From contig NZ_RQGQ01000014.1 in NCBI RefSeq assembly GCF_004770265.1, forward strand, positions 203,446 through 267,445: a stretch of 64,000 nucleotides of DNA, read 5' to 3'. This DNA comes from Leptospira congkakensis (lineage in GTDB: Bacteria > Spirochaetota > Leptospiria > Leptospirales > Leptospiraceae). Of this stretch, positions 1 through 7,519 are shown in pieces. Numbering within the stretch: position 1 is the stretch's first letter; each line of letters starts with the position of its first letter. A program made the position numbers and the translations under genes. The notes beneath the pieces are model-generated. The model was not told the DNA's origin. It saw only the letters and a list, made by a program, of their open reading frames with translations, and did not search any database.

Positions 1-2
1 GG

Positions 3-1112
3 GGGCTCATTTACTTCAAAACGGCGCCCTATCAACATTCCTTGTCTGCTCTCATCGGGATTTGGGAAGGATTTTACGAAATCAACCCAAACTTAGTCGA
101 TTCAAATTTTGTAATCTACAAATCAGGTGGATATGATGGACAGTTTTTCTATTTTCTCGCAAAAGACCTGTTTGATTCTGGTGACTGGGGTCTTATCGTA
201 GATTCTTACCACTTTCGATTCCATCGCATCGGACTTTCCCTTTTTTCCGGTTTTATTTCACATTTCATTGGATTCTCTTACTATCCAGCGATCACTCTTA
301 GTTTTCTATTTTTGCTATTTTTTGTTTCTGTATTTTGTTTGTACTCTCTACTCCCAGAAAAATCAAAATGGTATGTTATTTTTTATTTATTCTCACCATT
401 TTCATTAAACGCAAATTTACTCTTAGTTGCTGATTCTTTATTTGTCAGCTTTGGAATCATCGCATTTTACTTTTTTAAAAACAAAAAAGACTACTTGGCA
501 GTTTTTTTCTTTCTCCTAATGGTTCTCACCCGTGAACTCGGAGTATTATTTCTTTTACCGATTGTTTTAAAAAACCTTAGCGAAAAAAAATGGGAAAAGA
601 TGATTCTTTATTCAATTCCAGGATTCGCATTTCTTTGTTTGGTGGGGTATGGATGGATCCATCCTCCTAACCATTTGGGAACCAACCCTCTTGGATTCAG
701 AGATATGACAGACCTTCCTTTATTTGGATTTTTTAAAAGTTTCCAAGAAGGAGAGTCTTTTCAGTTCAAACTAAAAGAATTTCCAAAAATATTATTTTTT
801 ATCTCATTCCTAACTCTATCGATAACCAGCATCCAATCTCTAAAAAAATCATTTTCTACTGATATCTATTTACTGTTCCCCATTTTGGGGAGTTTGTTTG
901 TCATACTCATTGCCGAGCAAGGGTATTGGAGATCCTTTGACAACCTCAGCCGAATGTTCACACTCATTCTGCCTTTTTCCTTACTTCTAAACGACGCCTT
1001 AAAAAGACCTTTTCTTCGTTTATTCCTTGGAATATCCATAACCTTATTTGTATTTTTTATCGTTCGAATCCTCTGGATCACACCCACAAAGGAGTATTTC
1101 TTAAGTCTATGA
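3..1112 (+). CDS. Multipass membrane protein, GT-C-like (5' end outside window)
   Basis: The frame is open to the left edge, so the true start lies outside and at least 369 residues are visible. The product is a polytopic membrane protein with many hydrophobic segments rich in Phe and Leu. A GYDGQFFY motif at visible residues 43-50 precedes the membrane segments. That motif recurs in a family of bacterial membrane proteins linked to cell-surface glycopolymer formation and resembling GT-C glycosyltransferases, so a role in sugar transfer is inferred from family knowledge only. The stop overlaps the mqnD start by 4 bp (ATGA), so the two are translationally coupled in one operon. A TTG at 42 is an unlikely start. 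Confidence 0.6.
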   Translation, partial: GLIYFKTAPYQHSLSALIGIWEGFYEINPNLVDSNFVIYKSGGYDGQFFYFLAKDLFDSGDWGLIVDSYHFRFHRIGLSLFSGFISHFIGFSYYPAITLSFLFLLFFVSVFCLYSLLPEKSKWYVIFYLFSPFSLNANLLLVADSLFVSFGIIAFYFFKNKKDYLAVFFFLLMVLTRELGVLFLLPIVLKNLSEKKWEKMILYSIPGFAFLCLVGYGWIHPPNHLGTNPLGFRDMTDLPLFGFFKSFQEGESFQFKLKEFPKILFFISFLTLSITSIQSLKKSFSTDIYLLFPILGSLFVILIAEQGYWRSFDNLSRMFTLILPFSLLLNDALKRPFLRLFLGISITLFVFFIVRILWITPTKEYFLSL

Positions 1113-1933
1113 TATCTCTCGCTTATTCACCATGCCCCAACGACACCTTTCTTTTTTACCATTTGATTCGAAATACCAATTACCCGGTAAAAGAAGAACT
1201 TTATGATGTAGAAAACTTAAACGAGTTTGCTTTCCAAGGCAAGTTTCCGGTCACAAAACTTTCGTTTGCTGCCTATTTCCATATTATAGAAAAATACATT
1301 CTATTAGAAACTGGTTCTGCATTAGGAAGAGGTTGTGGCCCGATCGTTGTCAGAAAAAAAAATACAAAAACAGACCTTAGTAATTATAAAAATTTATACG
1401 TTCCAGGTCTTTTGACCACAGCGAATCTTCTTCTTTCTCTCCATATGGACGGAAAACAAAAACCAACTCCACTTCGTTATGATGAGATCATACCAAAAGT
1501 ACTTAGTGAAGAAAATAGTCTTGGTGTCATCATTCACGAAGAACGATTTACCTACGAAGCAAGAGGAATGGAAAAGGTTGTGGATCTTGGAGAATGGTGG
1601 GAAAGTTCCACGGGATATCCCATTCCCTTAGGTGCCATAGCAATCCGCCGCGACATCCCCCGTGACGAAGCCTTAAAGTTCCAATCCAATCTTAGAGACA
1701 GTTTGAAGGCAGCATATTCAGAACCAAAAGAAATGATGGATTATATCCGAACCAATTCGCAAAACAAGGAAGATGCGGTAATCAAATCCCATATCGATTT
1801 GTATGTAAATGATTTTACAAAAACTTTAGGGGATGAAGGTCACGGTGCAGTAGAGTATCTTCTCAAACGTGCGGTTGAGGCAGGTTTCATTTCAAAACCC
1901 ACCTCACTTCCGTTATTTTTAGGAGAAAGTTAA
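1109..1933 (+). CDS. mqnD: 1,4-dihydroxy-6-naphthoate synthase (menaquinone, futalosine route)
   Basis: MqnD converts cyclic dehypoxanthine futalosine to 1,4-dihydroxy-6-naphthoate, a late step of the alternative (futalosine) menaquinone pathway in the cytoplasm. The 274-residue length is normal for the family. The N-terminal signature SPCPNDTF (residues 7-14) is diagnostic, and the rest has the two-lobed periplasmic-binding-protein-like pattern with IHEERF in the second lobe. Translation starts in the ATGA overlap with the upstream membrane protein gene. The 3' end overlaps the convergent discoidin/repeat gene by 15 bp. No other menaquinone gene is in the window, so the pathway is scattered. 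Identification is confident. Confidence 0.93.
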   Translation: MISLAYSPCPNDTFLFYHLIRNTNYPVKEELYDVENLNEFAFQGKFPVTKLSFAAYFHIIEKYILLETGSALGRGCGPIVVRKKNTKTDLSNYKNLYVPGLLTTANLLLSLHMDGKQKPTPLRYDEIIPKVLSEENSLGVIIHEERFTYEARGMEKVVDLGEWWESSTGYPIPLGAIAIRRDIPRDEALKFQSNLRDSLKAAYSEPKEMMDYIRTNSQNKEDAVIKSHIDLYVNDFTKTLGDEGHGAVEYLLKRAVEAGFISKPTSLPLFLGES

Positions 1934-4429
1934 CATACAAAGGATATTTCCTTTGTCTCGTTTACAAGCTTCAATCGCTTTTGCTACAAGCATCCCAGGT
2001 TTCAGTTTTGTAGGATCTGCCTTTACTGCATGACCAGAAGAAAGCCCTGATACCAAAAGATCCCCTGGATAAATAGGAACCTGTGTTGCATCCACATGGA
2101 TTTTTGTGATTCCAAGTAAAGCCACGAGCACATACTCCACAGCCTTTTCCTGTTTTCCAAACACAACATGAGCGTTTGTTACACAAACTCCAATCACATT
2201 TGTAGAGTAGGGGTGTTTCGATCTTCCAAGAACACCTGGTTCTTCTGTTGCCACAAGAAGGTCACCCGCAGTCACAACATCTTTCCCATCCAATCGAAAG
2301 TAACGAGCAATACATTCCTCACCACCTTCTTTTGTGATACGAAGATTTCCTTCGAACAAGGACTCTCCATTGGCATAAATTGCTTTCCCTGATCCAGAAA
2401 GTTCCAATTCAGGAATTCCTTTTCCATCTACAACAAGTGCAAAATCGGACTGAGATAAAAATCGTCCCCCTGGCGCCGTAGTTCCGGCACCTAGGATTCC
2501 TGCGGATTGTTTCGAATCTTTTCCTTTAGAAATCCCGTATACACCAACAGAATCGCCAAATCCAGACACTCCAATCCCTGAAGACACTCCAGAAACTCCA
2601 GTTCCTAGTTTTGTATTTTTTCCATAAATGACAGCATCTTTACTTTGTGGAGGCACAAATCCTTTTGAAGAACCTTCTGCCTCTCCGGTAATTTTCAAAA
2701 GCCCTGTATGAGAATTAAAATCATGTTCTTTTTCTGCATAAGGGTGTGTATGTGGTTTCGGATCTCTTTTATCAGATAACCTTGGATCATCTGATAACAC
2801 CACCTTACCAGGGATAGACTCTCCATGGTTTGCAAGTAACACAATCCCGGCATCCTCAAATCCGGCTTTTGCCAATCGTTTGTCATTTCCTTGGACAACG
2901 GCACCTGGTTTGGTTTCGCCTGAGTGAGCAAGTTGTACGATTCCGTGTAATTCGGTATTTGCATGTTTTAGGCGTTTGTCATTTGCCTGCACAACAGTGT
3001 TTGGTTCTTCCCCACCATTGGGTGCCAGTTGTACAATCCCTTTGGAAGTGTTTGTGGCATCTCTAAGTCTTGGATCATCACCAGTAACAACTTTATCAAC
3101 GGCAACTTCACCAGAATCAGCAAGTTGCACAAGACCTATGGATTTTTTAGTAGCAACTCTCAAACGAGAGTCATTCCCTTGGATTACAACTCCAGGACGA
3201 GTTTCGCCGTCTAACGCAAGCTCAACGATTCCAGGATGATCAGTAGAGGCAGTTCGTAAACGTTCATCGTCTGATTGCACCACAAGCCCAGGCCTTGCCT
3301 CTCCACTTCTTGACAACCTGACCAGACCATGTGTGAGTTCAGTGGCGATTTTTAGGCGTTTATCATTTCCTTGAACCGCAACACCTGGTTTTTCTTCCCC
3401 GTCCGATGCTAATTCCACAATTCCACGATATTCGGTAGTGGCATCACGAAGGCGTCTGTCATTTGCCTGCACAACAACACCTTCTTTCACTTCACCATCA
3501 ACCGCCAAACGAATGATTCCCGAACGAAGAACGGAAGCGTAGGGAAGGGGTTCCCTTGTTGGCCCACCATAATCTTTTTTGTCAGGACTAGAATACAGTT
3601 CGAGTTCTATAACTTCGGTAATATAATCTTTTTTATTGGGTTGTTTTTCTTGGAAAAAAACCAATTTCAAATATCGTAAGTTTACCGCAGAAAATCTCCA
3701 TTTGTACCAAGTACCAGGCTCCGATAAAAAGAAATTCTCTTCATGTAACTGATGCCAGGTGATATCGTCTTCACTATAATAAGTAACAAACCGTTCTGGA
3801 AAATTGGTATTAGGATCATTTTTTGTGAGCATTCGCATCTCTTCGATGCGGTTCACAGAACCCATATCCAAAATCAAATATTCGTCTTCTGGTTCTTCCT
3901 TCTTTTTCGAGGACCAACCATAATCTGGCCTTGTATCAAAAAGATTTTCTTTTACATACAAGCGGTCCAATTCCGAACTTGCTTGGATGGATTGGATCCC
4001 TGTGATGAGAATTTTTAACTGACCAAAACTAATCCTGTTTTTACCGTTACTTGCTTTTCTGGAAATTTTAGATACAAACTTCACATAACGAGCGCTAGTA
4101 AGCGAAAAAAGCCATTTGGCTGAAGTTTTAAATGACTTCCGAAAGGATGATTCCTGTAAAATTGGCTCCCAATACTTTCCGTCATGAGACAATTCAAACC
4201 GAAACGAATCAGGAAAAAAATCTAAACCATCTTTGCCCGGTAAAAGTTCGATTCCGTTAAAATAAACAACATCGTCAAATTTGAAGATAATAGAAGAAAG
4301 GGAAGACTGATCCTTTTCTTCAAAAAAGGATAAAAATTCGTCGTTTTTGACTTCGTAAGTTCCTGAGGTGGAAACTGATTTGATAGGCAGAGAATAGGGG
4401 TGGCTTGTGCGGATTAAATGATCTTTCAT
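1919..4429 (-). CDS. Large discoidin-like protein with eight 32-residue tail-fibre-like repeats
   Basis: A protein of about 836 residues, or 845 if a TTG at 4456 is used. The ATG at 4429 is preferred, although the GGAAGG upstream of it is rather distant. The N-terminal ~290 residues hold two beta-rich modules resembling F5/8-type C (discoidin) domains, with aromatic-rich strands such as WYKWRFSAVNLRYLKL. Residues 304-559 are eight consecutive 32-residue repeats built on GIVxLAxxGExxPGxVVQxND (N/D)-RL, a pattern known from phage tail-fibre and adhesin-like proteins. The C-terminal part contains YPGDLLVSGLSSGHAVKADP, a domain seen at the ends of large bacterial repeat proteins. No signal peptide is visible, so the export route is unknown. 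It lies directly downstream of the replication initiator gene. Carbohydrate binding or adhesion is inferred. Confidence 0.75.
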   Translation of the reverse strand: MKDHLIRTSHPYSLPIKSVSTSGTYEVKNDEFLSFFEEKDQSSLSSIIFKFDDVVYFNGIELLPGKDGLDFFPDSFRFELSHDGKYWEPILQESSFRKSFKTSAKWLFSLTSARYVKFVSKISRKASNGKNRISFGQLKILITGIQSIQASSELDRLYVKENLFDTRPDYGWSSKKKEEPEDEYLILDMGSVNRIEEMRMLTKNDPNTNFPERFVTYYSEDDITWHQLHEENFFLSEPGTWYKWRFSAVNLRYLKLVFFQEKQPNKKDYITEVIELELYSSPDKKDYGGPTREPLPYASVLRSGIIRLAVDGEVKEGVVVQANDRRLRDATTEYRGIVELASDGEEKPGVAVQGNDKRLKIATELTHGLVRLSRSGEARPGLVVQSDDERLRTASTDHPGIVELALDGETRPGVVIQGNDSRLRVATKKSIGLVQLADSGEVAVDKVVTGDDPRLRDATNTSKGIVQLAPNGGEEPNTVVQANDKRLKHANTELHGIVQLAHSGETKPGAVVQGNDKRLAKAGFEDAGIVLLANHGESIPGKVVLSDDPRLSDKRDPKPHTHPYAEKEHDFNSHTGLLKITGEAEGSSKGFVPPQSKDAVIYGKNTKLGTGVSGVSSGIGVSGFGDSVGVYGISKGKDSKQSAGILGAGTTAPGGRFLSQSDFALVVDGKGIPELELSGSGKAIYANGESLFEGNLRITKEGGEECIARYFRLDGKDVVTAGDLLVATEEPGVLGRSKHPYSTNVIGVCVTNAHVVFGKQEKAVEYVLVALLGITKIHVDATQVPIYPGDLLVSGLSSGHAVKADPTKLKPGMLVAKAIEACKRDKGNILCMLTFS
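2753..3520 (-). repeat. Eight tandem 96-bp coding repeats
   Basis: Eight in-frame units of 96 bp (32 codons) lie head to tail within the discoidin-like gene. Each unit encodes G(I/L)(V/I)xLAxxGE, then (V/A)(V/I)Q and (N/D)D(K/R/P)RL. The units have diverged at the nucleotide level, so they were not expanded recently. Copy number could still differ between strains. Confidence 0.85.
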
Positions 4430-4479
4430 TGCGCTTTGTATGCTGATTCCTTCCAAAAATTACCGTTTTTCTATCCAGT

Positions 4480-5391
4480 CTATCGAATTTCGCTGAGGCG
4501 TGACCCTTCTTCTTTTTCTGAAAATACGACAAGGACTGCTGGTTTGACCTTTTCCGTAAAATACATCTGCACAATTTGGCGGAGATGTCCCTGGAGAGGG
4601 GAGGTCACGATGATCACATTCCCATCTGTCTGCACTTGCATTCGTTCCAATTGGTTCCAGGAAGATTGAGTCAGCTCTTTACTGGCCCAGGATAAAAAAC
4701 CCGCCCAAGAAGCCGGATGAGAAACCAATTCTTCCATCGGAGATTTCTGCTCAGTTTTAAGCATTTCTTGCCGTTGAGAGGAGACAAGTTCTCGGCAGAT
4801 TGATTGTACATAAGATGCATTCGATTCCATATGTAAAGAAACAGCCTTTTTATAAGCTTCTAGCGCAATCTCCGGCCCAAAGAGTTCGACTAAAGTTTCG
4901 AATGCTTTTTTCTCCTCCCTTTCCTTGCCCATTTCCGAAGTGGCCGGTACATTGTTTGTATTGGATATAGTTATATTAATATGGTTAGGGGTTCCATCCG
5001 CACCCCCCTTGCTACTGGGTTTCGAACCCTCAGAGGCGCTCATTTCGAGATCCCTGAGGAGTGGGTTTGTATCCCCCAGAGGGGTAATTCTGGAACCCTC
5101 ATAGTGGAAGGAGAAATGGTATCTTGTCGAGGTTCTTCCACTGCCTGGAACTTGGTAGAGTAGGCCTGCCTGGGTAAGTTCTTTTTTGGCCGAAACAATC
5201 GACTTTTTTGTTTTGAATCCTGTTAGCCTCATCAATGTTTCTGTACTGGGCCAAACGGGTTTGAAGTTGTAGTCACTGAATTTCAATAGAACAGGGTAGA
5301 GTGTTTTGGCGGCATGAGATAGCTCTGCCCAAACACCTGAATCTATGATGTCGGTCATCAGTCGGATATAGGGATGCCGCTGGTCGCTCAC
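4480..5391 (-). CDS. Replication initiator-like protein of the secondary chromosome
   Basis: About 303 residues. The GTG at 5391 is chosen as start because a strong GGAGGAG Shine-Dalgarno (5397-5403) lies 5 nt upstream; an upstream TTG at 5415 would place that site inside the gene. Residues ~10-110 look like a winged-helix DNA-binding domain (WPSTETLMRLTGF followed by a recognition-helix-like stretch). A low-complexity Ser/Gly/Asn linker follows, then a helical C-terminal region with LGWASKEL-type packing. It is downstream of parA-parB on the same strand and behind a complex promoter region, the arrangement expected for a plasmid-type replication initiator (Rep). The assignment rests mainly on context. 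A helix-turn-helix regulator is the alternative. Confidence 0.65.
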   Translation of the reverse strand: MSDQRHPYIRLMTDIIDSGVWAELSHAAKTLYPVLLKFSDYNFKPVWPSTETLMRLTGFKTKKSIVSAKKELTQAGLLYQVPGSGRTSTRYHFSFHYEGSRITPLGDTNPLLRDLEMSASEGSKPSSKGGADGTPNHINITISNTNNVPATSEMGKEREEKKAFETLVELFGPEIALEAYKKAVSLHMESNASYVQSICRELVSSQRQEMLKTEQKSPMEELVSHPASWAGFLSWASKELTQSSWNQLERMQVQTDGNVIIVTSPLQGHLRQIVQMYFTEKVKPAVLVVFSEKEEGSRLSEIR

Positions 5392-5451
5392 AAAAGCTCC
5401 TCCGCTTTTCTGCAAAAATTAAACCAAATTTAAGCAAATTTTACGAAGGAG

Positions 5452-5480
5452 TTGACATTATCTGACATAATGTTAATTAT
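5452..5480 (+). promoter_or_regulatory. Plus-strand promoter facing against the initiator leader
   Basis: TTGACA at 5452-5457 matches the -35 consensus fully. A 17-nt spacer is followed by AATTAT at 5475-5480, a 4/6 match to the -10 box. Transcription would start near 5487, in the gap between parB and the initiator gene and antisense to the initiator mRNA leader. The promoter is overlaid by two overlapping inverted repeats. Confidence 0.5.
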
Positions 5481-5483
5481 GTC
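5454..5483. promoter_or_regulatory. Overlapping palindromes, TGACATWAT operator cluster
   Basis: Two interlocked inverted repeats are present: ACATTAT-CTGAC-ATAATGT (5455-5473) and GACATAAT-GTTA-ATTATGTC (5464-5483). Together they contain the 9-mer TGACATWAT or its complement three times (the third copy has T as its last base), and a fourth copy (ATTATGTCA) lies at 5621-5629 near the initiator promoter. TTAATTATGTC is repeated exactly at 5473-5483 and 5618-5628. They are likely binding sites for the initiator or another replicon regulator. Confidence 0.55.
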
Positions 5484-5486
5484 TCA

Positions 5487-5543
5487 TCCAACAACATTCC
5501 TTCGGGAAACCCCGACCCCCTGGAACACCAGGGGAATTTTTTT
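5487..5543 (+). ncRNA. Candidate counter-transcribed RNA opposite the initiator leader
   Basis: Downstream of the plus-strand promoter come two hairpins: TCGGG-AAAC-CCCGA (5502-5515) and CCCCTGG-AACA-CCAGGGG (5517-5534). The second is followed by AA and seven T residues (5537-5543), a textbook intrinsic terminator. The transcript of about 57 nt contains no ORF and is fully complementary to the predicted 5' leader of the initiator mRNA (start near 5624, GTG at 5391). This geometry matches copy-number control by counter-transcribed RNAs in plasmids. It is a prediction from promoter, hairpins and T-run only. Confidence 0.5.
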
Positions 5544-5630
5544 ATATTTCGGGTTGGGATACTACAGATCCCACGTCTCTTGGGTCTCAAGAAACGTTTG
5601 CTCAAACTCAAATCACTTTAATTATGTCAC

Positions 5631-5658
5631 ATTATTGTCGGATTCCGGCAGATGTCAA
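5631..5658 (-). promoter_or_regulatory. Initiator gene promoter with embedded palindromic operator
   Basis: On the minus strand, TTGACA (5658-5653) is followed after 16 nt by AATAAT (5636-5631), a strong sigma-70-type promoter pointing to the initiator gene. It would give a leader of about 230 nt. The spacer is almost entirely filled by TGTCGGA-T-TCCGGCA (5636-5650), a degenerate copy of the palindrome found twice upstream of parA. Binding of the cognate protein there should block RNA polymerase, coupling initiator expression to the partition system. Confidence 0.55.
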
Positions 5659-5703
5659 GTTCGTACAGCAATTTTCACCGCAAGTGCTAAAATTTTTTTC
5701 CTA

Positions 5704-5730
5704 AGTACTTGACTGCTTAGTACTTGTCTG
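5704..5730 (+). repeat. Direct repeats AGTACTTG(A/T)CTG, iteron-like
   Basis: AGTACTTGACTG (5704-5715) and AGTACTTGTCTG (5719-5730) are repeated with a 15-bp period just downstream of the parB stop. The core GTACTTGAC occurs again at 7481-7489, upstream of parA, so the motif brackets the partition operon. These may be iterons or partition (parS-type) sites. Confidence 0.4.
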
Positions 5731-5732
5731 GG

Positions 5733-6554
5733 TTATGCCGAGTCCCCATATTTTTTTACCAATTCTTTGCGGATGAATTTATAGATATCACCTAACAGAA
5801 TTTCATCATCCGACAAGATTTGGATTCCTGTCCCTGTTCTCCGAATTTTATACCCGGACAAGGTTTGGTTTTTTGAAGAATTCGACTCACCCGATTTGGT
5901 TTGTTTATTGAAATCTTTGGCGTCCCTGACGGTTTTGAGAGCCCCTTTGTGGAAGAGGGTTAAGAACTCATCCAAACTTCCTTTTTTTGCTGCCTGGGCT
6001 GCCTGAACCAAAAGGTTCTTATTGTAGATTTCGTTTTTTTTGCATTTATCGAGGTCCTCTTTGGACATCGAAGTGATGGAGAGCACCTCCGTCATATAAC
6101 TCCGACTTTTCCCAAAAAGGTCACCCAATTCTTGGTCCGTGTAGTTATGGGAATTTTTAAGAAAGAGGAGGGCATCCACTTCTTCATAGGGAGAGAGGTT
6201 TTCCCTTTGTAGGTTTTCGATGACAGCTAGTTTATAAATTTCTTTATCGGGTCGGTTTAAGATCTTACATTCGATTTCGGACCAACCCAATGATTTGGCG
6301 GCATGGTAGCGCCTTTCTCCGGCGATGATTTTGTAGCTGCCTTCTCTTTCCCCTTTGGAAACAATGATGGGTTGTAAAAGTCCATCGGCCTTTAGGGTCT
6401 GGGCAAGTTCTTCAATTCCCTTTTTTCTTTCCTGTCTTGGTTGGTGTTCGGAAGGTTGGATTTTGTCCATCCGAATGGTGCGAATTGTCCCATCCAAATT
6501 TTCAGCTTGGTAGATGTCAGCGAGAGTTCCGAGGCGTTTACTTTTTAAGCTCAT
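5733..6554 (-). CDS. parB: Partition protein ParB
   Basis: ParB binds centromere-like parS sites, spreads along DNA and activates the ParA ATPase for replicon segregation. The 273-residue protein has the N-terminal box with GERRYHAAK (residues 79-87), the ENLQRENLSPYEE motif (113-125) and a helix-turn-helix around residues 138-158 (TDQELGDLFGKSRSYMTEVL). The C-terminal ~50 residues would carry dimerisation. Its start is set by GAGGAGG seven nucleotides upstream of the ATG, inside the end of parA. The two genes overlap by 17 bp and are translationally coupled. The initiator gene follows after a 341-bp control region. This is a plasmid/secondary-chromosome type ParB. Confidence 0.93.
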   Translation of the reverse strand: MSLKSKRLGTLADIYQAENLDGTIRTIRMDKIQPSEHQPRQERKKGIEELAQTLKADGLLQPIIVSKGEREGSYKIIAGERRYHAAKSLGWSEIECKILNRPDKEIYKLAVIENLQRENLSPYEEVDALLFLKNSHNYTDQELGDLFGKSRSYMTEVLSITSMSKEDLDKCKKNEIYNKNLLVQAAQAAKKGSLDEFLTLFHKGALKTVRDAKDFNKQTKSGESNSSKNQTLSGYKIRRTGTGIQILSDDEILLGDIYKFIRKELVKKYGDSA

Positions 6555-7290
6555 TTAAAACCTCCTCAATAAATCCTTCATACTCTTGGGACTGTCTGGA
6601 AGTCCGGTTGTAATCATAGACAGATTTTTTTGCGAGATGACTTTCGCCAATGGCCACTCCGTCCGAAATCGTGTGTTCAAAGATACGGAAGTATTTTGTC
6701 AAAACGGGAAGGATGGTTTTTGTGAGTAAGGTCTGGGGTTTGAGTTGGGTGATGAGAGCCCCCAAAATTTCCAGGTCAGGGTTGATCCTTTTTTTGATCG
6801 AGGAAATGGTTTGTTGTAAACCCATGATTCCATCCATCGAGAATTTCTCTGCTTGCAGAGGGATGAGAACGTAGTTCGCCGCCACCAAACTGTTCACCGT
6901 AAAAATAGAAAGGGAAGGGGGGCAATCGATGATAACAAAATCAAAATCTTTCACTCCAGAAAGGGAGTCTCTTAGGATATAGGGAGCCTCTACTGAGTTC
7001 ACAGAAACTGTTTCCATTTCCGCCAAACGCATGCTAGATGGGGCGACCCACAAATATTTGTTATATGCAGGGGCAATGATGTCTTTCAGGCTAGTGGCAT
7101 TTTGGAAAAGGTGGGCTAGGTCCTTCTCGACAGTTTCTGGGTTCAGAAAAATTCCTGTAGAATTTGCCTGGGGGTCCATATCAATGAGTAAGGTCTTATG
7201 ATTCCGACGGGCGAGACCCATGGCAAGATTCAAAGAAGTAGTGGTTTTTCCTTCTCCGCCTTTTTGGTTTGCAACTGCAATCGTAATCAT
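6538..7290 (-). CDS. parA: Partition ATPase ParA
   Basis: A ParA/Soj-type ATPase that moves ParB-bound DNA along the nucleoid. Starting at the ATG at 7290 it has 250 residues, the normal length of small ParAs without an N-terminal DNA-binding domain. An upstream in-frame ATG at 7410 would add 40 unrelated residues and lies within a palindromic operator, so it is rejected. The deviant Walker A is KGGEGKTTT (residues 10-18; Glu replaces the usual Val), with DMDPQAN and FVIIDCPPSLS following as expected. It is the first gene of parA-parB. Two palindromes at 7401-7416 and 7452-7467 lie upstream and probably control it. Confidence 0.93.
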   Translation of the reverse strand: MITIAVANQKGGEGKTTTSLNLAMGLARRNHKTLLIDMDPQANSTGIFLNPETVEKDLAHLFQNATSLKDIIAPAYNKYLWVAPSSMRLAEMETVSVNSVEAPYILRDSLSGVKDFDFVIIDCPPSLSIFTVNSLVAANYVLIPLQAEKFSMDGIMGLQQTISSIKKRINPDLEILGALITQLKPQTLLTKTILPVLTKYFRIFEHTISDGVAIGESHLAKKSVYDYNRTSRQSQEYEGFIEEVLNELKK

Positions 7291-7400
7291 CTGTCTCTTT
7301 TTCCCTTCCCAAATGGTATGCTTTCTTGTCGAAAATTTGGGATCAATTGTATTTTTAGAATGGAGCAAAAAAAGGGTTTTTTGGTCTCTTCTCTCTCCAT

Positions 7401-7416
7401 TGTCGGACATCCGACA
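7401..7416. promoter_or_regulatory. Palindrome TGTCGGACATCCGACA, proximal copy upstream of parA
   Basis: Perfect 7-bp arms (TGTCGGA/TCCGACA) surround a CA centre. The same core recurs 51 bp further upstream and, degenerated, inside the initiator promoter at 5636-5650. Its position about 110 bp upstream of the parA ATG suits an operator for autoregulation by ParA/ParB or a parS site. Confidence 0.6.
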
Positions 7417-7451
7417 TACTGAAAATTAGCAAAAACTATCTCCTCTGTTTG

Positions 7452-7467
7452 CGTCGGACATCCGACA
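7452..7467. promoter_or_regulatory. Palindrome CGTCGGACATCCGACA, distal copy upstream of parA
   Basis: The second copy has identical 14-bp core GTCGGACATCCGAC (7453-7466). The copies are spaced 51 bp centre to centre, close to five helical turns, which would place them on the same face of the DNA. The site lies between parA and the divergent regulator-like gene starting near 7493-7520 and could affect both. Confidence 0.6.
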
Positions 7468-7519
7468 TTCAAATAGGTACGTACTTGACAAAGTGATTAA
7501 ATTTAAACAGTTTCATAAC

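Noticed and set aside
2753..3520. CRISPR-like or DNA-level tandem repeat array
   Set aside because: The 96-bp period is fully explained by in-frame 32-residue protein repeats; nucleotide identity between units is only partial.
7291..7410. N-terminal extension of ParA from the ATG at 7410
   Set aside because: It would start within a palindromic operator and add 40 residues unlike any ParA; the ATG at 7290 begins exactly at the family N-terminus.
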